Counted from the stretch's first letter, positions 1-8,097 are shown. The stretch is DNA of 38,374 bases from JAILEN01 sp036723975 (GCA_036723975.1 DAIMGJ010000020.1:1-38374), one strand, 5' to 3'. Notes: generated by a model from the letters alone, not told the origin. Numbers and translations: made by a program.

Positions 1-54
1 AAAATACCGACCTCCAAATGTTAGATTTTTGGTCTAACTTTTGGGGGCCGGTAC
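1..54. repeat. Terminal 54-bp imperfect palindrome, left copy (IS3-like end)
   Basis: These 54 bases are the reverse complement of the last 54 bases of the window with one mismatch (position 48). The unit is itself a hairpin: arms 5-25 and 33-53 pair at 18 of 21 positions around a 7-base loop. Read outward it begins GTACCGGCCCCCAAAAG, which resembles the terminal inverted repeats of IS3-family elements of the IS150 type. No transposase is present inside the window. The likeliest explanation is that the assembly stopped on entering a multicopy insertion sequence; a short non-autonomous palindromic element is the alternative. Confidence 0.75.
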
Positions 55-85
55 ATTCCTCTGTCTCTTTTTTGTGGTGTAGATT

Positions 86-158
86 AAAAAATCTCAAATG
101 ATTTTCATGTAGACCGCTTCTTTGGCGGTCGATGAAAATGCATTTGAGATTTTTTTTA
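86..158 (+). terminator. Long bidirectional-looking intrinsic terminator
   Basis: A stem of about 30 bp pairs bases 86-116 with 124-154 (AAAAAATCTCAAATG against CATTTGAGATTTTTT, then TTTTCAT against ATGAAAA, then GACCGC against GCGGTC), followed by a T-run. The A-run on the left side gives a T-run on the minus strand as well. It would end a transcript entering from outside the window before the promoter of the next operon. Confidence 0.8.
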
Positions 159-177
159 TATAAATAATATGGTAAAA

Positions 178-183
178 TATAAT
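178..183 (+). promoter_or_regulatory. Likely -10 box for the 209-6839 operon
   Basis: A perfect TATAAT lies 26 bases before the start codon at 209, just after the upstream terminator. No good -35 is visible at 17 bases; TTTATA at 155-160 is the nearest and overlaps the terminator T-run. The ribosome-binding site AAGGGGG follows at 197-203. Confidence 0.5.
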
Positions 184-208
184 CAACTATAGGCATAAGG
201 GGGTTGCT

Positions 209-1003
209 ATGCGACTTACGGTGTTGGGGGCACGTGGCTCTGTGGCCACTTGTGGAAAAAAGTACACAGAGTTTGGCGGGGCGACGACCTGCTTTTTAAT
301 TGAAACAGATGGGGAGGCAATATTTTTGGATGCGGGAAGCGGCATCATGGAAAGCCCCAGAATATCTGACAAGAACGTATCCATTTTTTTGACCCATCCG
401 CACTTGGATCACTTGTTGGGACTGCCATTTTTTAAAGATTTGGCGGAACCTGAGAAAAAGGTGGTTATCTACGGAATGAAGCGCAAGCTTTTATCTGTAA
501 AAGATCAGGTGGATGGTGTATATTCCAATCCACTTTGGCCGGTAAAAATGGACGATTACCCGTCCCACCTTGTGTATACGGATTTAGAAGGCGAAAGCGA
601 AATTAAACTGTCGGATGTTACGGTTTCCTGGATGGAGGGAAATCATCCCGGAGGCTCTTTGATCTATAAGATTTCCGACGGCAAAAAAACCGTAGTCTTT
701 GCCACGGATTACGAGAACAGCGAAGCATCGGATGAGCGACTGATTTCTTTTGCTAAAGGATGTGACCTTTTGATTTTAGACGGTCAATATACCGAAGAAG
801 AGTATATACAAAAAAAAGGTTACGGACATTCCACTATGGAGCACGGAGTGAAAGTGTTTGATGCGTCAAACGCCAAAGCATTGTTAATCACCCATCATGA
901 TCCGTTTCATGATGATGAGATGCTTTTAAATAAGGAAAAAGAACTTAAGGGGAGGAATAACCGGATACGGTTTGCGAGAGCGGGAGAAGTGATAGAACTA
1001 TGA
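209..1003 (+). CDS. MBL-fold metallo-hydrolase
   Basis: A 264-residue cytoplasmic metallo-beta-lactamase-fold hydrolase. The metal-binding signature H-x-H-x-D-H is complete (H63, H65, D67, H68), and the remaining ligands expected of the fold are visible as H146, D167 and H230. The N-terminus (LGARGS then GGATTC) resembles the group that includes PhnP/RNase Z-like and cyclic-nucleotide phosphodiesterase-like members, so a phosphodiester substrate is plausible, but the substrate cannot be read from sequence. The start is supported by AAGGGGG five bases upstream. Its stop overlaps the next start by four bases (ATGA), so it is translationally coupled to the HD-GYP gene. With a cyclase further down the operon, a role in cyclic-nucleotide turnover is a reasonable inference, not a demonstrated one. 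Confidence 0.85.
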   Translation: MRLTVLGARGSVATCGKKYTEFGGATTCFLIETDGEAIFLDAGSGIMESPRISDKNVSIFLTHPHLDHLLGLPFFKDLAEPEKKVVIYGMKRKLLSVKDQVDGVYSNPLWPVKMDDYPSHLVYTDLEGESEIKLSDVTVSWMEGNHPGGSLIYKISDGKKTVVFATDYENSEASDERLISFAKGCDLLILDGQYTEEEYIQKKGYGHSTMEHGVKVFDASNAKALLITHHDPFHDDEMLLNKEKELKGRNNRIRFARAGEVIEL

Positions 1004-2451
1004 AAACAATTTCCAGGGAGAGACTGATTGAAATTGCCATCGCGATATCTGCAGAAAAAGACACGGATATTTTATTGGAAAACATTTTGACAGAGGCTAT
1101 GCGTTTTACAGATTGTGACGGTGGCACTCTGTATATTTGCGGGGAAGATTCTTTGAAATTTCATACCGCTATTACCAAATCCAAAAACTTCTACATGAGT
1201 AAGCGGCAGGGAAATATGACACTCCCGCCGGTTCCTTTTTCTAAATCACATGTGTGTGCGTGTTGTGCCATGGAAAAGAAAAAAATCAACATTCCGGATG
1301 TCTATGAATCCGACGAATACGATTTTCACGGCGCGCAAAAATATGATGAACTAAACAACTACCGAACCAAGTCCATGTTGGTGCTTCCCATGGAAGACGA
1401 CAAAGGAAAGGTCATCGGAGTATTACAGTTATTAAATGCCATGGATAAAAGTGGTGAAGTGGTGCCATTCCCAAAGGAATACGAGCAAACCATTTATGCC
1501 CTTAATTCACTGGCGGCAGTCAGCTTAAACAATCACAAATTACAAGAAGACATATTGGCACTGTTACACTCCTTTGTAGAGGTGATGGCAAGTGCTATCG
1601 ATACCAGAAGCCCCTACAACGCCAATCATTCCCGGTCTATGGTAAAGTACGCCGAAAAGTTTATTACCTGGCTAAATGCAAGTGACAGTGACTGGAAGTT
1701 TTTTGATAAGGACATTGATCCTTTTCTTATGAGTGTATGGCTCCATGATGTGGGAAAACTGGTGATTCCTTTGGAAGTTATGGATAAGCCCACAAGGCTG
1801 GGAGATTTGGAACCGGGACTTATGCATAAGCTATCCACGGGAATTTTAATGGAGCGTATACGGGGCTTGGAGAATCCTTCCGAAGAGCAAGAGGCTGTGG
1901 CAAAAATAAAGACTTTAGAGGAGGCAAAAGAATTATTCTTAAGCGTAAACGCTGCAGGATTTTTGCCGGATGAAAAGTTAGCGGCCATTGAGGAGACCGG
2001 AAAGATTCTTGTGTCGGATTTTGACGGAAATGAAATCCCCCTTTTAAATAAGGAAGAACTTACCGCACTATCCGTACGAAAGGGAACTTTGACAGCCGAA
2101 GAGCGCGGTATCATACAGTCACATGTGGTAAATACGGAAAAGATGCTATCGAAAATGATTTTTGACGGAGATTACGCCAATGTTCCGATTTGGGCGGCTT
2201 CCCATCATGAGTTTTTAAACGGCACCGGATATCCGAAGAAACTTACCGCCGAGGATTTGCCGAAGGAGACAAGACTTCTGACGATTTTAGATGTGTATGA
2301 TGCACTAACGGCAGAGGACAGACCATACAAACCGGCTATGCCTACGGAAAAGGCATTCGGAATCTTACATTCCATGGTGGATGACGGTCAGATTGACGGA
2401 GAGATACTGGCGCTGTTTGAAGAAAGCGGTGCCTGGAAAAAAGAAGCATAG
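1000..2451 (+). CDS. GAF and HD-GYP domain c-di-GMP phosphodiesterase
   Basis: A 483-residue soluble protein. Residues about 10-180 form a GAF sensor domain; about 188-475 form an HD-GYP domain, a family that hydrolyses c-di-GMP. The HD pair (H249, D250, in LHDVGK), the downstream H375, HHE at 402-404 and GYP at 410-412 are all present, so it should be active. About 95 residues (267-363) separate the KP motif from the next conserved helix, where most family members have about 15; this insertion does not resemble a domain I know. The GAF domain has three close cysteines (C86, C88, C89). The gene starts inside the stop of the MBL gene and is followed 29 bases later by the FecR gene, so it belongs to the same operon. 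Confidence 0.9.
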   Translation: MKTISRERLIEIAIAISAEKDTDILLENILTEAMRFTDCDGGTLYICGEDSLKFHTAITKSKNFYMSKRQGNMTLPPVPFSKSHVCACCAMEKKKINIPDVYESDEYDFHGAQKYDELNNYRTKSMLVLPMEDDKGKVIGVLQLLNAMDKSGEVVPFPKEYEQTIYALNSLAAVSLNNHKLQEDILALLHSFVEVMASAIDTRSPYNANHSRSMVKYAEKFITWLNASDSDWKFFDKDIDPFLMSVWLHDVGKLVIPLEVMDKPTRLGDLEPGLMHKLSTGILMERIRGLENPSEEQEAVAKIKTLEEAKELFLSVNAAGFLPDEKLAAIEETGKILVSDFDGNEIPLLNKEELTALSVRKGTLTAEERGIIQSHVVNTEKMLSKMIFDGDYANVPIWAASHHEFLNGTGYPKKLTAEDLPKETRLLTILDVYDALTAEDRPYKPAMPTEKAFGILHSMVDDGQIDGEILALFEESGAWKKEA

Positions 2452-2480
2452 AGTGTTGGGAGAATACAAGGGTGAGCAGT

Positions 2481-4343
2481 ATGAAGAAAATAAAAGAAAA
2501 GGAAAAGATGATTGCAACTTTTTTGGAAAGAGGGGTTTCCGGCGTAATGGCAGGGCTTTTGGCTGTTACACTGATTATTTCCATGACCGCTTGCGGTGGC
2601 AACAAAATGACTGCTGTTGTCATGCGACTGGTAAAATCCGAAGGGGAGGTTACCCTTACGGATGAAAAGGATGCGGTCAAATCCATAATGGAAAATATGA
2701 ATCTTTTCACCGGCTATCATTTAAGAACCGGGGTGGAAAGTTCCACAAAAATAAGCCTGGATGAAACCAAAATGATAACTTTGGCTGAGAATTCCTATCT
2801 TGGATTTGAGAAAGAAAAGAAAGCTATGAAGCTTTCCTTGGAAGATGGGGAGTTGTTTTTCAATGTGGAAGAAAAGTTAGAAGACGATGAAACTTTGGAA
2901 ATCGAGACTTCTACCATGGTTGTGGGTATTCGCGGTACTTCCGGAGTGGTGAATGCCAGAAAAAAGGAAGTCATTATTACGGATGGCTCGGTAGAGGTTG
3001 TGCTGACGAATACCGAGACCAATGAATCCCAAACGATTACGGTTGACGCCGGAAAGAAACTGACAGTGGTGAATTCCGATGCTAGTGGCAGTGATGCACC
3101 GGTGGAATATACTCTTGAGGATACAGAGATAAGAGACCTCCCGGAGTATGTATTAGAAGAAATTAGGGAAACACCGGAATTGGCTGACCGCGTGGCAGAT
3201 GCGTATGGTCTTACAACGGAGCAACTTATAGAAAAAGTGGATGACGCCATTGAAGAAAAGAAAAAAGAAGAAGAGGATTCGGTAGGCCAAACGGATAATA
3301 CTAATACTTTGGACACCACCGATACCTCTGACGACAATAATCAAACACCTACCGGAAATCGTAGGCGAACGACTACAACGGCGACGACAGATGATACGGA
3401 CAATACGAACCAAACACCACCGGTAACGACAAACCCGACTCCGGACCCAACCCCGGACCCGACCCCGACCCCGACCCCGACTCCGAATCCGACCCCGGAC
3501 CCAACACCGGATGAAACACCAACGGATGAGACTCCAACAGATGATCCGACGGACGAGACCCCAACGGATGACGAAACACCTGCAGAGGAACAGGAAGAGG
3601 AAGAACAGGAAACCACCTATGCGGTTTCTGTCAATATGGGTGGCGCAAACTACGGTGATATATCTGTAACATCCAATGGCGCGTCCGTAGGCACCTTTGA
3701 TGCATCCACAGGAACCTTTTCTGCAGATGTACCGGAAGGTACGGTATTAACTATTCAAGTGACACCTGCTTACTACTGTGATTTTAACGAGAATAGTGTT
3801 CCGGAAGGAATGACAGTAGAAAGGGAGGGAGAACCTGCTACCGGTTATACATACACTTGTACCTACACGGTTGGTACCTCCGGAGCAAGACTAGATTTGC
3901 CGATTGAGATGAAGGAAGTTTTCGAAGAGGGTCAAGCTGAATGTAGGCAAATGGTTCAATTTGAATCGGACAAAGATGGGAACACAACGCTCCTATCATA
4001 TGCATATGGTAATGATGCATTCAATGTGCTCTTGGATGAGAATCGCTACGTAAAGGATTTGAGTAGCATAATGGTTCAGGGTGAAATAATAGAAGTGCTG
4101 AATTGTGCAAAACTCGTGGAAGATGAGACAACTCCTGTTTATATTGATAATGATGGCACTCGTACTTATTTTAAGTATACAGGAAGTTATTATTACATTG
4201 ACTTTGGCGTGGGATATGTGTGCAGTAAAAATGAAAATGCAGACGGAACATTTACTTTTGTTACATCAACAGATCACTTATATGTGATTTATAAACCGGA
4301 TAATCCTGATTATACATGGCAGTTGACAAAACAGTTGCCGTAA
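2481..4343 (+). CDS. FecR-domain lipoprotein with Pro/Thr-rich linker
   Basis: A 620-residue predicted lipoprotein. A hydrophobic segment ends in a lipobox-like MTACGG with acceptor C38, so the rest should lie outside the cytoplasmic membrane. Residues about 45-200 match a FecR domain, including a VGIRGTSG motif typical of that fold. An acidic helix follows, then a low-complexity Pro/Thr/Asp/Glu linker (about 310-375), then a beta-rich C-terminal region of about 240 residues that I do not recognise. A GTG at 2472 could extend the frame by three residues but overlaps the ribosome-binding site (AAGGGTGAG), so ATG at 2481 is chosen. FecR proteins are often encoded beside CHASE2 cyclases, as here; the two extracytoplasmic parts may interact. 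Confidence 0.85.
   Translation: MKKIKEKEKMIATFLERGVSGVMAGLLAVTLIISMTACGGNKMTAVVMRLVKSEGEVTLTDEKDAVKSIMENMNLFTGYHLRTGVESSTKISLDETKMITLAENSYLGFEKEKKAMKLSLEDGELFFNVEEKLEDDETLEIETSTMVVGIRGTSGVVNARKKEVIITDGSVEVVLTNTETNESQTITVDAGKKLTVVNSDASGSDAPVEYTLEDTEIRDLPEYVLEEIRETPELADRVADAYGLTTEQLIEKVDDAIEEKKKEEEDSVGQTDNTNTLDTTDTSDDNNQTPTGNRRRTTTTATTDDTDNTNQTPPVTTNPTPDPTPDPTPTPTPTPNPTPDPTPDETPTDETPTDDPTDETPTDDETPAEEQEEEEQETTYAVSVNMGGANYGDISVTSNGASVGTFDASTGTFSADVPEGTVLTIQVTPAYYCDFNENSVPEGMTVEREGEPATGYTYTCTYTVGTSGARLDLPIEMKEVFEEGQAECRQMVQFESDKDGNTTLLSYAYGNDAFNVLLDENRYVKDLSSIMVQGEIIEVLNCAKLVEDETTPVYIDNDGTRTYFKYTGSYYYIDFGVGYVCSKNENADGTFTFVTSTDHLYVIYKPDNPDYTWQLTKQLP
3424..3512 (+). repeat. GC-rich hexamer-like repeat encoding the Pro-Thr-Asp linker
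   Basis: Repeats of ACCCCG/ACCCGA-type hexamers encode Thr-Pro and Asp-Pro pairs. Composition departs sharply from the surrounding AT-richer gene. Gain or loss of units would stay in frame and change the linker length between the FecR domain and the C-terminal region. Confidence 0.8.
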
Positions 4344-4397
4344 TAGGATTGCAGGTTACGGCCTGGCACTGAATATAACTCGCAGTTAGGGGGAAGT

Positions 4398-6188
4398 ATG
4401 AAAAAGAAAACCATAACACAGGTTGCGTTGGCGGCGTTGGTGGCCGCCATTGTAACCGGACTTGTTTATATTGGAGCCTGGGATTGGCTGGACAATCGGG
4501 TGGCGGATACCCTGTTTCAAAAGAAGGAAGCTTCTTCCGGAAATATTCTGGTCATCGGCATCGATGAAGAGGCTTTGCAGGCCTATGGTCCGTACCACAA
4601 CTGGGATCGAACCATTATGGCCCAGGCTTTGGAAGCACTAAATGCCGATCCGGCCAATAAGCCGGCAGTGGTGGCAGTGGATACCTTATATTCCGGTACC
4701 TCCGATGAAGAAGCGGATGCCAGACTTGTAGAGGCTGCAAAATCTCTTGGCAATGTGGTGATGGGAGCATCCGGAGCCTTTGAAAAGAAGATGGTACTAA
4801 ACGAGGATGGTTCTTATACCGTAAATCCTTATTATATGAGTGCGTATGAAGAGCCTTTTGCTGCGTTGAAAGAAGTTATAACAACGGCTCATATTAACGC
4901 GATGTACGATTCTGACGGGGTACTTCGTCATTCTATCCTATTTATCGAAAAAGAGGACGGAGAAAAGGTTTATTCTATGGCTTCTCAGGTGGCAAAACTA
5001 TATGATAGCAGTGTCACATACCCTAAGACCGATCAATACGGTCATTATTACGTGGCCTATACCTCTGAGCCGGGAGACTTTTACGACGGCGTTTCCATTA
5101 AAGATTTAATCGACGGAAATGTTCCAAGTGATTATTTTGCCGGAAAGATTGTATTTATCGGACCGTATGCCGCAGGGTTACAGGATAATGTTGTAACGCC
5201 TATTGATAGAGGGCAGAATATGTTTGGCGTGGAATATCAGGCCAATGTTGTGCAGCAGATGTTGGACGGAAACTTCAAATCTGAAGCAAAAGACGGTTGG
5301 CAGTACCTGTTGCTGTTTGCAATCTGCTTTTTATCTCTTTTGGCATTCCAGAAATTAAAACTGTTATTCTCGACCCTTACGACTGCAGCAGTGATTGTAA
5401 TCAGCGTGGGAGTATCTGTTGTATTATATTCAAATGGTACGGTGGTACATCCGTTTTGGATTCCTGCGGGCATTTTTAGCGTGTATGTGGTAACGGTGGT
5501 TTATAACTACTTAAAGTCCCATGCAGAGAAAAAAGCGGTTACCCAAACCTTTGAACGCTATGTGGATACCGCAATTGTAAACGAGCTTTTAAAAGAAGGA
5601 AAAGATGCTCTGGATTTATCCGGCAAGAGCTGTGATATTGCAGTGCTTTTTGTGGATATTCGTGGATTTACCACCATGTCCGAGGGCATGAGTCCGGAGC
5701 AGGTAGTGGCGATTTTAAACGAGTATTTGACCATGACCAGTGAGTGCGTACGGAAGAATAAAGGTACCTTGGATAAGTTTGTGGGAGACTGTACCATGGC
5801 CTTTTGGGGAGCTCCCCTTTCCATGGAAGACCCGGTGTATCATGCACTTAGATGCGCAAAAGATATCGTAGACGGTGCGGCGGAACTATCCGCATCCTTT
5901 ATGGAAAAATACGGTGTACCTTTAAATGTGGGCGTGGGAGTAAACTTTGGTCCGGCAGTCGTAGGGGATATCGGTTCCGTGAGACGACGTGATTATACCG
6001 CTATCGGAGATACGGTAAATACAGCATCTCGTTTGGAGTCGAATGCACCTGCAGGAAAAATATACATCAGCCGTAAGGTTTGTGATATGATGGGAGAACG
6101 GATAAAGACCACATCCTTAGGCGCTACCATCAAACTAAAGGGAAAAGCAGAAGGCTTTGAGGTCATCGAATTCCACGGATTTTCATAA
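4398..6188 (+). CDS. CHASE2-domain class III adenylate cyclase
   Basis: A 596-residue membrane cyclase. One N-terminal transmembrane helix (about 7-26) leads to an extracytoplasmic CHASE2 sensor (about 30-295); three helices follow (about 301-317, 322-344, 352-371), then a cytoplasmic class III cyclase domain (about 405-595). Both metal-binding aspartates are present (D420 in VDIRGFT, D464 in VGDC), as are the transition-state residues N541 and R545. Substrate-selecting positions are K460 and T534, the combination seen in adenylate rather than guanylate cyclases, so cAMP is the predicted product. SD sequence AGGGGGAAGT precedes the start. It lies 54 bases after the FecR gene with no terminator between, so sensing is probably shared with that lipoprotein. 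Confidence 0.9.
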   Translation: MKKKTITQVALAALVAAIVTGLVYIGAWDWLDNRVADTLFQKKEASSGNILVIGIDEEALQAYGPYHNWDRTIMAQALEALNADPANKPAVVAVDTLYSGTSDEEADARLVEAAKSLGNVVMGASGAFEKKMVLNEDGSYTVNPYYMSAYEEPFAALKEVITTAHINAMYDSDGVLRHSILFIEKEDGEKVYSMASQVAKLYDSSVTYPKTDQYGHYYVAYTSEPGDFYDGVSIKDLIDGNVPSDYFAGKIVFIGPYAAGLQDNVVTPIDRGQNMFGVEYQANVVQQMLDGNFKSEAKDGWQYLLLFAICFLSLLAFQKLKLLFSTLTTAAVIVISVGVSVVLYSNGTVVHPFWIPAGIFSVYVVTVVYNYLKSHAEKKAVTQTFERYVDTAIVNELLKEGKDALDLSGKSCDIAVLFVDIRGFTTMSEGMSPEQVVAILNEYLTMTSECVRKNKGTLDKFVGDCTMAFWGAPLSMEDPVYHALRCAKDIVDGAAELSASFMEKYGVPLNVGVGVNFGPAVVGDIGSVRRRDYTAIGDTVNTASRLESNAPAGKIYISRKVCDMMGERIKTTSLGATIKLKGKAEGFEVIEFHGFS

Positions 6189-6206
6189 AGGGACTTGGTG
6201 AAAAAG

Positions 6207-6839
6207 ATGAGATGTGTTGTAATCGGCGGTGCGGAGATGAAAAACTATAAAAGAGCCGCCTCTTATATAAAAAATGATGATTATATTATTTTCTGCGACA
6301 GCGGATTGTATCATGAAAAGGGCTTAGGTGTAAGCCCTTCTTTGATTGTGGGAGACTTTGATTCCTACCGGGAACCTGCGGAAGAACTTGAGAAGAAATA
6401 CAATGCAGAGGTGATTCGTCTGCCCCGGGAAAAAGATGATACGGATTCTTTTTATGCCATAAAAGAGGGCGTTAACCGGGGGTGTGATGAGTTTCTCCTT
6501 TTGGGCATGGTGGGAAACCGCTTTGACCATAGCTTCGTAAACATAGCCGCTTTGTTATACCTTAATAACCTAGGGAAAAAAGCGATGATTATAGATGATT
6601 ACAGTGAAATGGAAGTAATCGAAAAAGAGGCAATGGTTACAAATAAGTATGCATTTTTTTCCCTTTTAAATATATCCGGAGAGGAAAATGAACTATCCAT
6701 AGAAAATGCAAAGTTTCCTCTAAATCACGGAAGCATTACACCGGAGTACCAGTTTGCTGTAAGCAATGAGGTTCTTTCGAATCAACCCACAAAAATAACC
6801 CTGCACAAAGGCAGGGTTCTTCTCGTCCGTATCTTTTAA
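6207..6839 (+). CDS. thiN: Thiamine pyrophosphokinase
   Basis: A 210-residue cytoplasmic enzyme that transfers pyrophosphate from ATP to thiamine to give thiamine diphosphate. Family motifs are in order: VGDFDS (48-53), EKDDTD (75-80) and NRFDH (104-108). TTG at 6195 and GTG at 6198 are in frame, but GGTGA at 6197-6201 sits five bases before ATG 6207, which is therefore preferred. It is the last gene of the 209-6839 operon, 18 bases after the cyclase. In many Firmicutes thiN follows rsgA and rpe; here it is attached to a second-messenger operon instead. The end of the coding region contains a hairpin that works as a terminator for the opposite strand. Confidence 0.9.
   Translation: MRCVVIGGAEMKNYKRAASYIKNDDYIIFCDSGLYHEKGLGVSPSLIVGDFDSYREPAEELEKKYNAEVIRLPREKDDTDSFYAIKEGVNRGCDEFLLLGMVGNRFDHSFVNIAALLYLNNLGKKAMIIDDYSEMEVIEKEAMVTNKYAFFSLLNISGEENELSIENAKFPLNHGSITPEYQFAVSNEVLSNQPTKITLHKGRVLLVRIF
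6791..6818 (-). terminator. Intrinsic terminator of the diguanylate cyclase gene, inside thiN
   Basis: On the minus strand AACCCTGC and GCAGGGTT pair perfectly (8 bp, 6-base loop) and are followed by ATTTTT. It lies 34 bases beyond the minus-strand stop codon at 6852, within the last codons of thiN. Confidence 0.7.
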
Positions 6840-6848
6840 TTCTGATTG

Positions 6849-6890
6849 GAATCAGATCCTTCCAATGGTGGTCTGATTCTTTCCGTTTTT
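6849..6890 (+). terminator. Probable terminator of the thiN operon, inside the opposing gene
   Basis: GAATCAGA (6849-6856) pairs with TCTGATTC (6872-6879); inner CC/GG pairs extend the stem, and TTTCCGTTTTT follows. It spans the last codons of the minus-strand cyclase gene. The T-run is interrupted, so it may be only moderately efficient. Confidence 0.5.
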
Positions 6891-7934
6891 CTTGGAAGCG
6901 TACAGTGCTTTGTCCGCAATGGCCAACACCTCATCAAAAGGAATAGAACCGTAGCTGGTTACAAGTCCGGCGCTGATGGTAAAGTGCTCATCTGTAAATG
7001 GATAAGACTGCTCGGAAAAGGCCTTTCGAAATTCTTCCATCTGTGTACGGTGTTTCGTCACATCTTCATCCATAAACATAAACAAAAACTCTTCTCCGCC
7101 GAACCGGGCTACGATTACGGTCTCCGGGTCCATAGTTTTGCTTACCTCAAAAATGCGTTTCAACACTTCGTCACCGTTTTCATGACCGTAGGTATCGTTG
7201 ACGTGCTTGAAGTTGTCGATATCGGTCATAGCCAGAGAAATAGGCTTGTGAAGGCTTAAATCTTTAAACATTTTAACTAAATAGTTGTCGATATAGTATC
7301 TGGAATATACCTTGGTAAGAACGTCGTGCTTTAATCGCTCCTCGTATGCCTTTTGTTTTTCGTCGGATTCTTCAATCATACTCTCTGCGTTTATGAAAAA
7401 GTCATAGAGGATATTTGCAGAAAGATAAACCAAAGAAGAAAAGATGCATCCAATGACTGCCGCTTCCGCTAAAAAGTGAATCGGCAATTCGCTGGATAAA
7501 TAATAGCTTACGATGGCGGAAGCGATGACGGCTATCAATGTGATTATAAAAATAACCCGCTTGATGGTCTTATCTTGAAAAACAGCGGAGTAAACCAACC
7601 CGAAACAGGGAAGAAGCCATAAAATCACAAAGGATGAGTGAAATATGGAAATTACGGTACATATAATGGTAAGACCAACCCCACAAATCCTGTTTTTAAA
7701 CAGTTCCGTGTAGCCGTAGGAAGAATTCACCACGCTACAGAGGCAAAAAACAGCTCCGTTTATTAAAAACGGTAATATGACTTTTACTATAAAGTATGTT
7801 TTAGGCGAGTAGGAAAGTGAGTCCTGATACAGAAATACTAAATAGAAAACGAAATCTATAATTGATAGAATGACCCACGCGTAGAGCATAAAGTCAATCA
7901 TCAACTCCCGAATCTTTTTGATGTTGATATCCAT
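6852..7934 (-). CDS. Membrane-bound diguanylate cyclase (GGDEF)
   Basis: A 360-residue protein with about six predicted transmembrane helices in its first 185 residues and a C-terminal GGDEF domain (about 200-355). The signature is intact as GGEEF (279-283), with the metal-binding aspartate in MTDIDNF and the substrate-binding asparagine in KHVND, so it should make c-di-GMP from two GTP. The membrane part matches no sensor family I can name. An in-frame GTG at 7970 would add 12 residues, but AGGAG touches it directly; ATG 7934 has GAGGGG at a normal distance and is preferred. It converges on thiN with a 12-base gap. A promoter with an extended -10 lies upstream (7988-7993). Confidence 0.9.
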   Translation of the reverse strand: MDINIKKIRELMIDFMLYAWVILSIIDFVFYLVFLYQDSLSYSPKTYFIVKVILPFLINGAVFCLCSVVNSSYGYTELFKNRICGVGLTIICTVISIFHSSFVILWLLPCFGLVYSAVFQDKTIKRVIFIITLIAVIASAIVSYYLSSELPIHFLAEAAVIGCIFSSLVYLSANILYDFFINAESMIEESDEKQKAYEERLKHDVLTKVYSRYYIDNYLVKMFKDLSLHKPISLAMTDIDNFKHVNDTYGHENGDEVLKRIFEVSKTMDPETVIVARFGGEEFLFMFMDEDVTKHRTQMEEFRKAFSEQSYPFTDEHFTISAGLVTSYGSIPFDEVLAIADKALYASKKNGKNQTTIGRI

Positions 7935-7987
7935 GTAAAACCCCTCAATGAAATCGGAAGTGAAATCCACCTCCTCAAGATAGTTTC

Positions 7988-7993
7988 ATTCTA
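7988..7993 (-). promoter_or_regulatory. Extended -10 promoter of the diguanylate cyclase gene
   Basis: On the minus strand the sequence reads TGATAGAAT, a TGn extended -10 followed by TAGAAT, 54 bases before the chosen start codon. No convincing -35 is visible, as is common with extended -10 promoters. Confidence 0.5.
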
Positions 7994-8048
7994 TCACAAT
8001 ATGTAGGGAAAATAAAAGAGAATATCGAAGGAATTCCTCTAGATTTTG

Positions 8049-8084
8049 AAAAAAAAGAAAGCCGATTATGAATAATCGGCTTTC
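8049..8084 (-). terminator. Strong minus-strand intrinsic terminator
   Basis: GAAAGCCGATTA and TAATCGGCTTTC form a perfect 12-bp stem with a 4-base loop, followed on the minus strand by eight T. The nearest minus-strand gene end is DUF4364 at 8453, so it may end read-through from the malic enzyme operon and protect the cyclase gene. On the plus strand the same hairpin sits immediately before the ribosome-binding site of the small ORF at 8098. Confidence 0.7.
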
Positions 8085-8097
8085 AGGGGAGAGTGAT

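Noticed and set aside
3341..3616. Minus-strand frame of valine, serine and glycine repeats
   Set aside because: It is the complement of the low-complexity FecR linker, without ribosome-binding site or independent support.
7935..7970. GTG 7970 as start of the membrane diguanylate cyclase
   Set aside because: AGGAG touches the GTG directly, leaving no spacing, while ATG 7934 has GAGGGG at a normal distance.
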